Shown here piece by piece: positions 8,993 to 15,878 of a stretch of DNA of 51,473 nucleotides. The first letter of the stretch is position 1. Each line of letters starts with the position of its first letter. The stretch comes from a virus, in IMG/VR virus record IMGVR_UViG_3300046007_014013, positions 1-51,473 of that record; one strand, written 5' to 3'. The notes beneath the pieces are model-generated. The model was given only the letters and a program-made list of their open reading frames with translations. It did no database searches and was not told where the DNA came from. Made by a program: the position numbers and the translations under genes.

Positions 8993-10215
8993 TTACTCTT
9001 CTAATAATAAACTGATTGAGGCTAGAACTTGAGGACTAACTAAACTATTCTCAAAGGCAAACTTAATACAAGATTTTGTTTCTTCACTAATGCCCGCCTT
9101 GTCGGTTTTAACTTCATTCTTGAACGGTAAAAAATCAGTCCACGAAATATTTTTACCGCCCAAGAACCCATAAACCACTTCCGCCAACCTTGCAGTAGTA
9201 AAGCTTTTTTCGTTAGACTTGACCCTATCAATTTTTTCCAGTCTTGATAGGGTGTCTAAAATTACAAAAGGCGGAAGTTGGAGGAAATTTACCCAGCTAC
9301 TAAATCTACTGTCTTGGATTCCGTGCTTTTGGATCTGGAGGTAGATGGTGTACCAGTCAATGTCGTCTCCGCTTCCACTTCCGTATTCATCTTCTTCACT
9401 TCCTCCAGCGGAGTTAGAGCTTTTTTTTCACCTTCAGGATCTTCTATAATATTGAGGCTTTCGGATTGGTAAAACTCAAAGACGGCTTGGATTAATTCTT
9501 GGGGAAGTCCTGCAATGTCAGCAAAGCTTAAATTCTCGCAACCTAGGACATACTGGCGGTCAAAATTATCGTACAAGAATCCAAGTTCTCCGTCTTTAAT
9601 TTTTCCGGGAGATTTCTCAATCACTACGTCCTGGACTTCAGAATCGTGATTTCCTTTAACTACCAGAATTACATCACCGAATTTAATATTTGTCCCATCA
9701 GGAAGAGGGTATCCTAACTCTTCGATCTTAATTTTTTCACTATTTATTAAGACACTTTCTAGTAGTTCTACATGATAAGCGAGTCGTCCTGGAACAAATA
9801 CGGGTTCGGGATTACCTTCGACGTAAAAACCTCCCATGATGGTTTTGGCGACAAAATTCCAAATTTCTAAAGTTGGAACTTCATTCTTGTTTAATTCGCT
9901 TAATTCTTCTTCGTACTCACTTAATACTGTATCTTGATCACTGGGAAAAACTCTAGTCCCGTCAACTTCCTTACCAAAAATGTATTCCGAAGCTTCTTCC
10001 CTGCTTATATCTTTATCCTTAGCAATACCTTTAATTACGGCATTAATTACGCCAGTAACTTGTTTTTTAGTAGCCGAATATTTTTTAACTTGTAACGACT
10101 CACCGGCTTTTACATAGCCCAATCTTTGCAAATACAAATAGCCGTGATTTTCTGTACCGACAGCGACGATTTCTGCCTTTTTTTTCTTGGAATTGGAAGG
10201 TTTTACTTTTAGCAC
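8993..10215 (-). CDS. Tail assembly chaperone, long form made by -1 frameshift (gpGT-like)
   Basis: Joined product: codons 1-265 of the short form, then a -1 shift on an A8 run, then 142 more codons to TAA at 8993-8995, about 407 residues in all. The -1 frame opens exactly at the slippery run, because a TGA ends it immediately upstream. It then stays open and encodes DIDWYTIYLQIQKHG..., FLQLPPFVILDTLSRLEK and ARLAEVVYGFLGG...WTDFLPF, a helical sequence like the T domain of tail assembly chaperones. The order tail tube, chaperone pair, tape measure is the conserved siphovirus order (lambda G/GT between V and H). The product should bind the tape measure during tail assembly and be absent from the virion. 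The frameshift is inferred from reading frames and family knowledge. Confidence 0.85.
9289..10215 (-). CDS. Tail assembly chaperone, short form (gpG-like, 308 aa)
   Basis: Zero-frame product ending DLVAG at 9289. The N-terminus is basic (KPSNSKKKKAE). The middle is an acidic alpha/beta sequence and the last ~43 residues after the A8 run are low complexity (Ser/Thr/Lys). It is longer than lambda gpG (~140 residues), so it probably carries an extra N-terminal domain. The motif LTPLEEVK just after the slip site also occurs in the scaffold part of the capsid fusion at 13372-15783. Its start overlaps the end of the 76-residue gene at 10209-10439 by 7 bp, so translation is probably coupled. Function is inferred from position and the frameshift arrangement rather than from a recognisable domain. 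Confidence 0.8.
   Translation of the reverse strand: MLKVKPSNSKKKKAEIVAVGTENHGYLYLQRLGYVKAGESLQVKKYSATKKQVTGVINAVIKGIAKDKDISREEASEYIFGKEVDGTRVFPSDQDTVLSEYEEELSELNKNEVPTLEIWNFVAKTIMGGFYVEGNPEPVFVPGRLAYHVELLESVLINSEKIKIEELGYPLPDGTNIKFGDVILVVKGNHDSEVQDVVIEKSPGKIKDGELGFLYDNFDRQYVLGCENLSFADIAGLPQELIQAVFEFYQSESLNIIEDPEGEKKALTPLEEVKKMNTEVEAETTLTGTPSTSRSKSTESKTVDLVAG
9421..9428 (-). promoter_or_regulatory. A8 slippery sequence for -1 ribosomal frameshift
   Basis: On the coding strand this reads GGT GAA AAA AAA GCT, so A AAA AAA fits the X XXY YYZ rule. The -1 frame carries TGA directly before the run and no stop after it for 142 codons. I did not identify a clear downstream pseudoknot by eye. Confidence 0.82.
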
Positions 10216-10439
10216 AATTCTATCTCCAGGTTTGTGTTAATTATGGTTGTGTTGTTGTCTTTAACTTCTGGGGGAATTTTTATCTTAAATTCTTCCCCCG
10301 TTTCTGAGAATAATGAAAGTTCTCCAGATAATCCGCCCCTAAAAAACGCCGCGCCACATAAAATTTTTGTCTCGCTAGAATTAAGTCGGCAGTTAAATAA
10401 CGCAACAATGTTTTTAGATATATCTGCAAGGACTTTCAT
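10209..10439 (-). CDS. Small tail-region protein of unknown function (76 aa)
   Basis: Starts MKVLADISKNIVALFNCRLN and ends TNLEIELC. No recognised domain. It lies between the tail tube and the tail chaperone, overlaps the chaperone start by 7 bp, and has GGA about 14 bases upstream of its ATG. It ends in a short beta-prone segment, which could suit a small virion or assembly factor, but position is the only evidence. A plus-strand open frame over the same bases is a shadow. Confidence 0.6.
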   Translation of the reverse strand: MKVLADISKNIVALFNCRLNSSETKILCGAAFFRGGLSGELSLFSETGEEFKIKIPPEVKDNNTTIINTNLEIELC

Positions 10440-10457
10440 TTAAAATTAGTATCCTGA

Positions 10458-11171
10458 TTATGAGTAAGGGTCGACCCAAGTAAAGGAAGTCCCTTGCAAG
10501 TGAGCGGTAAAGGAATACTTTTTAACTTCGTTGTAACTACCGGGCTGGCTGTAGTCCGTAATTAAAATAGCCGCTTCAATAATTTCGCCGTCTGGATAGA
10601 CAGCGTAGAAATACAATTCGCGTCCAAAATAGCCGCCATTTCTTTGGGTTTGCTTAATAAGCTGTAGCGCAGGATCTCCGCCAACTGGGGAATCGTAATG
10701 GTTTTCTACGCCAGAGAATTGGATGGTTCTATCGCTACGGATGGCCTTTTTCTCAGTTCCAGTGCCACTTAAAGTATTGGTTGTGTCCACTGTGGTTGTT
10801 TGAGCGGCCAAGGGGAACTCTTGAATCCCGTACATGGGGAGCAAATCATCAACAATCCTTGCTGTACTTGCGGTAGCGATCGCGTATTTTGAACTAAAGA
10901 TGGGAATGTCAGTCGCTGTAGTCGCTACGGTCACATCTTCCGAAATGAGGACATAAGTTCGCGCTTTATCCCCATCCTTGAAGAAGGATAGTGCCATACC
11001 TGCTTTTAAGTCTGTCGCTACAGAAGCAGTACAAGTAATTACGGTCGCGCCAACAGCGACGGCTACTGTAGACGTAAGAGTTCTTGCGACTACAGTTCTT
11101 GTGCCTTTGGGCAATAGTAAGATTCCTGCACTAAAACCCTCTAAAGATGTAGTGTTGTAAGCTAAAGGCAT
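10458..11171 (-). CDS. Major tail tube protein (237 aa)
   Basis: The sequence is rich in Ala, Thr, Ser and Val with alternating beta-strand pattern (TVAVAVGATVITCTASVATDL), then a conserved-looking C-terminal part with GGYFGRELYFYAVYPDGEIIEAAILITDYSQPGSYNEVKKYSFTAH. The wording EVKKYSFTA.. near the end is typical of siphovirus tail tube proteins, which make the hexameric rings of the tail. Length is normal for the family. It lies directly before the chaperone and tape measure genes, as expected. The ATG follows an A-rich stretch with AAAGGA upstream. Confidence 0.78.
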   Translation of the reverse strand: MPLAYNTTSLEGFSAGILLLPKGTRTVVARTLTSTVAVAVGATVITCTASVATDLKAGMALSFFKDGDKARTYVLISEDVTVATTATDIPIFSSKYAIATASTARIVDDLLPMYGIQEFPLAAQTTTVDTTNTLSGTGTEKKAIRSDRTIQFSGVENHYDSPVGGDPALQLIKQTQRNGGYFGRELYFYAVYPDGEIIEAAILITDYSQPGSYNEVKKYSFTAHLQGTSFTWVDPYS

Positions 11172-11194
11172 AGTTATTTTTTCCTTTAAAAAAA

Positions 11195-11569
11195 TTAAAT
11201 CATCACCCTGTCGGCAATATAAATTCTTGCCTGTTCAATCACCTTTTCATCTGCCGGGGTATTCGTAAATCTTGAAGTTACATAAGCCCTCCTAATCCTC
11301 TCTACCGCTAAACTTAAATTAGGCGTTGCTGCCCAATTTTTAAGGGTGATTTCCCAAAGTCTAGGGTGATATTTCATCCCAGCAGAAGATGAGCGAGGAT
11401 CGCCAGATGGGACGTGGTTAATCAAAATCTCTAATCCGTTACTACTAGATGGCGGATTTACTCCGCTACCGGATACCCAAATACTAGGAATAGGAACTCC
11501 GCCTTTATATGTCCCCACAAGTCCTGTGAGCAAATTTAAAAGTTCCGTCCTTAGTTCTTTTGAGGTCAT
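11195..11569 (-). CDS. Probable tail terminator/completion protein (124 aa)
   Basis: Starts MTSKELRTELLNLLTGLVGTYKGGVPIPSIWV. The N-terminal helix followed by beta segments (EILINHVP, RLWEITLKNW) and a second helix (LSLAVERIRRAYVTSRF) matches the general pattern of lambda gpU/SPP1 gp17-type tail terminators. It sits between an HK97 gp10-like protein and the tail tube gene, the usual place for the terminator. Stop and next start are close (2 bp to the upstream gene), indicating one operon. Assigned by position and predicted fold, not by a diagnostic motif. Confidence 0.6.
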   Translation of the reverse strand: MTSKELRTELLNLLTGLVGTYKGGVPIPSIWVSGSGVNPPSSSNGLEILINHVPSGDPRSSSAGMKYHPRLWEITLKNWAATPNLSLAVERIRRAYVTSRFTNTPADEKVIEQARIYIADRVMI

Positions 11570-11571
11570 TT

Positions 11572-11988
11572 TTATCTAACGGTAAGGGAGTAAGAGTTAA
11601 TTAAGCCGCCTAAATCTACGATATCTCGTGGACTTCCCACCAAGTCACCACTTTTACGAAGGGTGTATCGTGGCCAGTTCCAAATGGGACTTTTTATGGA
11701 ATCTTGCATCTCGTTGCCGAAATTACTACTAAGTTCAAAAAAAGAGTTTTTAATCGCATCCCCTAATCTCTTACTTTTACTAGAGTTAAGAATTGTTCTT
11801 GAAAATTCTTCCTTAAAATTAAAGCTATCGGCAGTTACCCAAACCCAAGGCCTTGCTGGTGCGGATTCACCACTCTTAAGAGTCCATCCCTCATGCAGTT
11901 TAGCTGCGTAATCAACGTCCCACTTAAAAGTCGCTACCTGAGATTTGGGTAAATTTACAAGTTTTTCCCAATCGTTTGTTTTTACCAT
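11572..11988 (-). CDS. HK97 gp10-like neck/tail completion protein (138 aa)
   Basis: Contains DYAAKLHEGW followed by PARPWVW. The pattern of a Tyr-Ala pair, His-Glu-Gly and Pro-Ala-Arg-Pro-(Phe/Trp) is characteristic of HK97 gp10-type minor tail or neck proteins. The C-terminal half holds a helix (FSRTILNSSKSKRLGDAIKNSFFELSSNF). It should act at the head-tail joint. It is followed after 2 bp by the putative tail terminator and preceded by the head closure gene, in keeping with conserved order. Confidence 0.65.
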   Translation of the reverse strand: MVKTNDWEKLVNLPKSQVATFKWDVDYAAKLHEGWTLKSGESAPARPWVWVTADSFNFKEEFSRTILNSSKSKRLGDAIKNSFFELSSNFGNEMQDSIKSPIWNWPRYTLRKSGDLVGSPRDIVDLGGLINSYSLTVR

Positions 11989-12015
11989 TATATCACAAGG
12001 TATAAAAAATTACAT

Positions 12016-12420
12016 TTAATTTCTCAGGGAAAGGTTTAAATATCCAAAAATAACCTCTCCAAACCTCATAGTTAAAGACGAAAAAATAGGCTGTACTATG
12101 GGTAAGAATTTAAACTTACCTACATATTCTCTATCGCCTAAATCCAAGACAGCGTTAGCCTCAATCTCTAAGTCAAAAACTAGAGGAAGAGTTGAAGGCA
12201 TCCAAATATTATTATTGTTTAAAGTTAAAATATTACCCTTAAGAAAAATATCAGTAATTTGGATACCTGGCATTTGATAATGAATAGGGCTTTTGGATTG
12301 CGCCACCCTAGCAAAAACTTCTACGTTAGTTTTTTCCTCAATGGGGTTGCCGTAATCATCTTCTGTAAAGCTCCCATTACCTGCGAGTAAGTTAATTTTT
12401 AAATTAGGGTTATTTAACAT
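12016..12420 (-). CDS. Probable head-closure/stopper protein (134 aa)
   Basis: I place the start at ATG 12420 (MLNNPNLKINLLAGNG), one base after the stop of the connector gene, rather than at an upstream start that would overlap that gene by 47 bases. The protein is beta-rich (NVEVFARVAQ, IQITDIFLKGNILTL, LPLVFDLEIEANAVLDLGDREYVGKFKFLPI), in line with small beta-barrel head closure proteins such as SPP1 gp16. No diagnostic motif was found; the call rests on position between the adaptor and the gp10-like gene. Confidence 0.55.
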   Translation of the reverse strand: MLNNPNLKINLLAGNGSFTEDDYGNPIEEKTNVEVFARVAQSKSPIHYQMPGIQITDIFLKGNILTLNNNNIWMPSTLPLVFDLEIEANAVLDLGDREYVGKFKFLPIVQPIFSSLTMRFGEVIFGYLNLSLRN

Positions 12421-12421
12421 C

Positions 12422-13057
12422 TTAAGTCCGAGGTCTATATTTATAAAATAACGGCAAAAGATTAGCAAATGGTTTTAAATCATTAAAATCTTGGTAGACT
12501 ATTTTCGCTCCCTGCGAACTCTCTTCTTTAATTATCTTCTGCTCTCTATATAGAACTTCTGCGATAGCTGCAATTACAGATTTAATTTTTAATATCTCTT
12601 GGGATTGGGAAGTTGCGGAAAAATTTAAACCTGCGCTGTAAGTAATTCTTATTTCTTGAGTTACGTTATTGCTACGACTCCTTCGTATACCTCTAATAAT
12701 ATTGGCATTTATATAGTTAAAATTATTAAGTTCTAAACAATCTCCAATTAAAAAGTAATTTTCTGATGGTAAAACTTCCCAATTTTGGCTAACTGGGATA
12801 TCACCAAAACTAACAAATAAATTATTATACCTAACTTCTACTAAATTAATTGCTGTTACGGGTGCATAAACTAAGGCTATTTTATTTAAACCTAAAACCC
12901 TTTCTAATACATAATCCTTAATTACCAATTCCCGATTTGCGCCCAAGGATGATTCGCACAGAGATTGAGATCGCAAAATAAGTCCTTCTAATTCTAGATT
13001 ACCAAGGACGGACAGCGATGGCGAAAAATTTCTCAATTCCTGTACGGTTAAAATCAT
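12422..13057 (-). CDS. Head-tail connector/adaptor protein (HK97 gp6-like, ~211 aa)
   Basis: Most likely start is the ATG at 13057 (MILTVQELRNFSPSL); a longer form from 13084 would overlap the upstream stop. The pattern is that of portal-adaptor proteins: N-terminal helix, a beta region with VYAPVTAINLVEVRYNN, the phrase RITYSAGL before the last helices, then LKIKSVIAAIAEVLYREQKIIKEESSQG. It should bind the portal ring and form the first ring below it. It sits downstream of the capsid gene and directly before the head closure gene. Confidence 0.65.
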   Translation of the reverse strand: MILTVQELRNFSPSLSVLGNLELEGLILRSQSLCESSLGANRELVIKDYVLERVLGLNKIALVYAPVTAINLVEVRYNNLFVSFGDIPVSQNWEVLPSENYFLIGDCLELNNFNYINANIIRGIRRSRSNNVTQEIRITYSAGLNFSATSQSQEILKIKSVIAAIAEVLYREQKIIKEESSQGAKIVYQDFNDLKPFANLLPLFYKYRPRT

Positions 13058-13062
13058 CTTAA

Positions 13063-13308
13063 TTAATTTCCTAGCCTTGGGCAATTATCTTTGGAAAAAT
13101 TTTCTGCACAAACAGGTTCGCCTGTCTGGTTAGTTTGGTATTGCGCCCCACAATTTTGGCAGTAGGGAATTTTGTTTCTTTTGAAGTATTCTGTAGAATA
13201 AACGCCCATTGCTTTTTTTATTACTTTTGCTTCTACCGCTGGCGTTTTAGTTTTGGTTAGAGGTTTTTTAGTTTCCTCAACCGGAATATTTTCGTTTTCT
13301 TCTGGCAC
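13063..13308 (-). CDS. Small zinc-ribbon-like protein (81 aa)
   Basis: N-terminal half is acidic/basic low complexity (EENENIPVEETKKPLTKTKTPAVEAK). The C-terminal half has YCQNCGAQY...PVCAENFSKDNCP, four cysteines that could bind zinc. It lies between the major capsid fusion and the connector gene in the head operon. Proteins at this place sometimes tether or guide head components. No function can be assigned. Confidence 0.6.
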   Translation of the reverse strand: MPEENENIPVEETKKPLTKTKTPAVEAKVIKKAMGVYSTEYFKRNKIPYCQNCGAQYQTNQTGEPVCAENFSKDNCPRLGN

Positions 13309-13340
13309 TTTTATTAATTCCTTAAATTTAATCTTAAAAG

Positions 13341-13366
13341 TTACCCTTAACTTAAGTTAAGGGTAA
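13341..13366. terminator. Perfect 26-bp palindrome after the capsid gene
   Basis: The stretch is self-complementary over 26 bases with core CTTAAG, flanked by a T-run on the minus strand (AACTTTT) and an A-run on the plus strand. On the capsid mRNA it would fold into a 13-bp stem with almost no loop, so a cruciform or RNase site is as likely as a terminator. It may lower transcription from the capsid into the connector genes. Confidence 0.45.
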
Positions 13367-13371
13367 AAAAC

Positions 13372-15783
13372 TTAAACAGCCCTACGCGCAACTCTTAATT
13401 TAGCGCAACGGGTTTGTTGTCCTGCTGGGGAAGCTAAAGCTGCATCCAAGTCAATAACGCCAGTTTGTTCACGGCTAATCCAGATAAAAGATTCTCCCAT
13501 GTTAAATGGAGTTGTACCAGAAGCGCGAACTTCCATTGGTAATGCAATACCGCGACCGACCGCACCGTAGCTAAATACGAAACAGTCTTCAGTAACGGTT
13601 GCGCCCGCGCCAAAAGTAGTTGTGTTTACGGTTGGATCAGATCCACCTGGCGCACCAACACCCCATGTATTGCCTGAGAAAATTTCAAAGCCGCAATATT
13701 GACCGACGTAACCTGAGCTTTGTCCGATTTCAATTCCAGAAGCCGCACGGAGAACGTTAGAAATATTCTGGCGTTGTTCTTCAGTTACAGGAGAGTAAAG
13801 CTTGCCTAAAGATTTCTTTAGATTGTCTAAGGATTTAGGGGGAACTGTCAAAATGTAACTGTTGTTAGGCAAAGTTGGCCATTGGTCGGCGTAAAGCTGG
13901 GAATAAACAGAAGACAGGAAGTCTTCAGTTAAAGTACCGTCATCTGTTGCGGCAACGTTAGCCGGAACGGACGTTACTTCACCCTTATCGTTGTAATAAA
14001 CTTTAGTTGTCTTAAAGTATTCCTTACGCACCATCAAATCTTCAAATTTGAAGTAGTGCTGCATTAATACTTTATCCAACACTGCCATTAAGTCAATTAA
14101 TGACGTAGCTTCAGTAAATTCTGGAATAAATACAGGGCGGTTGCCTACTCCTGTGCTCAAACCTAGACCCCATTGAGCAATAGTTAATGGGACTGTGGTA
14201 ATTTCCAAGCCTTGAGAATCCGTAGAAGTACCACGAGAATAATTAATGCTGGTATAGGTGTCGGTTGTGCTGATCAGGAAGTCGTTAACATCTGTAGGAT
14301 CGGCTAAATTATTAGCGCGAGGAATCAGGATGGATTTATTGGGCGCAGATGTTGAGTCATATATAGTGGAAGCAAACTGCCACCAAATATTATTGGAGTT
14401 GTGAGTTTCTCTCATTAAAGCTGAGAGAACATCCAAGAAAATTGCGCCAATGCTGCCGCTTGATCCAATAGTTGGCCCGGCCGCACGACCAGAAAGAAAT
14501 CCGCCACCCTCAGAAGATTTAAAGTAATTTTCTAATTCTTTAACCAAAGGAGAGTGTTTCCAATTACGCAAACCCTTAGTGGCTTGCTCTTCACGGAAGT
14601 GATCGTGCATGAATCTAGCTAAAACATTATGATTCCGTTGGACTGCAACCATTCCATCGTGGCGAACTTCTGTAGGTTCGGCTTTGGAACTGTTAAATAA
14701 GTCAATAAATTCTTTAGCTAAACCTTGCATGGCAAACTTTGGGGTATTTTTAACGGCGGGGACGACTTCAGATCCGGGGCGGCCAATTAACTGCGAAATA
14801 TCTTTAAGGGTATCAGCTAATTGCTGGGCTTTTAATCTCTCGGCGCGTTCTTGGTCTAATTCTTGTTTTAAGCTTGAATTTTCTGCTAAGGCTTGAGATT
14901 TTTCTTGTTCTAGAACTAAATTCATTTCCCGAACTGGAGTTACTGTTTCAAGAATTAATTTTCTAACGGCTTCTAAATCTAAGCCTTGAGGCTTCAACTC
15001 TGCTACGGCTACAATCTCCCTTTCCTCTAGCGCAGGAACGGGGTCGGGAGTTGAAGATTTAACTTCTTCTAAAGGTGTTAGTGGAGGCATATCTTTACCT
15101 TTAATTTGAATAATTTTAGGCTCATCTTTTCCATTGCGCTGTAGGCTTTTACCTACTCCTACCGTCGGGTCGGCGGGTACGCTTGCATGGGATATCTCAA
15201 ATATTTCCCAATTTTTACTTATCCTGACTGGGTAATAACCCCTGTCTGCGAGTCCGTATTTTTCAATAAGAGCGGCGGCTTCTTTCTTGGGAAGTTCGGT
15301 GTATTCATCCTGTACTTGGTACATGAACGAAACACCTTTACGAGTACCCTTTTGGACTAAGTTATATAAGTCTCTACCCTCTGCGTTGTCGTCGTACTGG
15401 ACATCGCAAATAGCCTTACCTTGGGAGAAATTTACCCCCATTACTAGGCCGCGTTGCAAATCCCAATTATGATTCCAAAGAATTGGGCAGACACCTTCTG
15501 TAACCCTTTGAGTATTGCAACAGCCTGGCTCATGGGAAAGAACTTCGTAATATCTCTCATCTTCCCAGTAATCGTATCTAAGGATTGGATATTCGGAAGA
15601 AAAAACAAAACTTGCGGTTAAGTTTCCTACTACTTCTTCCCCACTCTCCTCTTCCTCCATATCCTTATTTAAATTTAAAGATTTTGAGAAGTTGGGAAGA
15701 ATTTCCAAATTAAAATATCGCGTAGCTTGACCTACGGCAATTTCACCATCCTTAAGTTCTAACCTTGCATTTTTCTCTGACAC
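13372..15783 (-). CDS. Prohead protease-scaffold-major capsid fusion (803 aa)
   Basis: Residues ~1-215: S78-type prohead protease. Candidates for catalysis are His105 (PILWNHN) and Ser152 (GVSFMY); EIFEISHASVPADPTVGV matches the conserved C-terminal protease motif. Residues ~230-350: acidic, coiled-coil scaffold-like (LEQEKSQALAENSSLKQELDQERAERLKAQQ). Residues ~370-803: HK97-fold major capsid protein, with the usual length and an N-arm followed by beta-rich domains. In most siphoviruses these are two or three genes. Here protease, scaffold (delta domain) and shell are one chain, so the protease must cut itself and the scaffold away during maturation. Start is GTG at 15783. Next downstream is the 26-bp palindrome, then the zinc-ribbon gene. 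Confidence 0.85.
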   Translation of the reverse strand: MSEKNARLELKDGEIAVGQATRYFNLEILPNFSKSLNLNKDMEEEESGEEVVGNLTASFVFSSEYPILRYDYWEDERYYEVLSHEPGCCNTQRVTEGVCPILWNHNWDLQRGLVMGVNFSQGKAICDVQYDDNAEGRDLYNLVQKGTRKGVSFMYQVQDEYTELPKKEAAALIEKYGLADRGYYPVRISKNWEIFEISHASVPADPTVGVGKSLQRNGKDEPKIIQIKGKDMPPLTPLEEVKSSTPDPVPALEEREIVAVAELKPQGLDLEAVRKLILETVTPVREMNLVLEQEKSQALAENSSLKQELDQERAERLKAQQLADTLKDISQLIGRPGSEVVPAVKNTPKFAMQGLAKEFIDLFNSSKAEPTEVRHDGMVAVQRNHNVLARFMHDHFREEQATKGLRNWKHSPLVKELENYFKSSEGGGFLSGRAAGPTIGSSGSIGAIFLDVLSALMRETHNSNNIWWQFASTIYDSTSAPNKSILIPRANNLADPTDVNDFLISTTDTYTSINYSRGTSTDSQGLEITTVPLTIAQWGLGLSTGVGNRPVFIPEFTEATSLIDLMAVLDKVLMQHYFKFEDLMVRKEYFKTTKVYYNDKGEVTSVPANVAATDDGTLTEDFLSSVYSQLYADQWPTLPNNSYILTVPPKSLDNLKKSLGKLYSPVTEEQRQNISNVLRAASGIEIGQSSGYVGQYCGFEIFSGNTWGVGAPGGSDPTVNTTTFGAGATVTEDCFVFSYGAVGRGIALPMEVRASGTTPFNMGESFIWISREQTGVIDLDAALASPAGQQTRCAKLRVARRAV

Positions 15784-15822
15784 TTTTTTTAAGGTTAAAA
15801 AAACTGATTAGTGCTTATTATA

Positions 15823-15841
15823 ACATTCTTTATGGGAATGT
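15823..15841. promoter_or_regulatory. Inverted repeat (ACATTC/GAATGT) between capsid and RNR genes
   Basis: Six-base arms separated by seven bases lie in the 95-bp divergent interval between the capsid fusion (-) and the RNR gene (+), just before TATAAA at 15844-15849. Position suggests an operator or promoter element for the RNR gene. No NrdR box was evident. Confidence 0.35.
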
Positions 15842-15878
15842 GCTATAAACAAGTATAAATCTTTACTCCTCTAAGAAA

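Noticed and set aside
9421-9428. The A8 run in the tail chaperone as a sequencing error
   Set aside because: The -1 frame opens exactly at the run and the gene pair is a known frameshift type; the other homopolymer breaks need the opposite shift, so they were judged separately.
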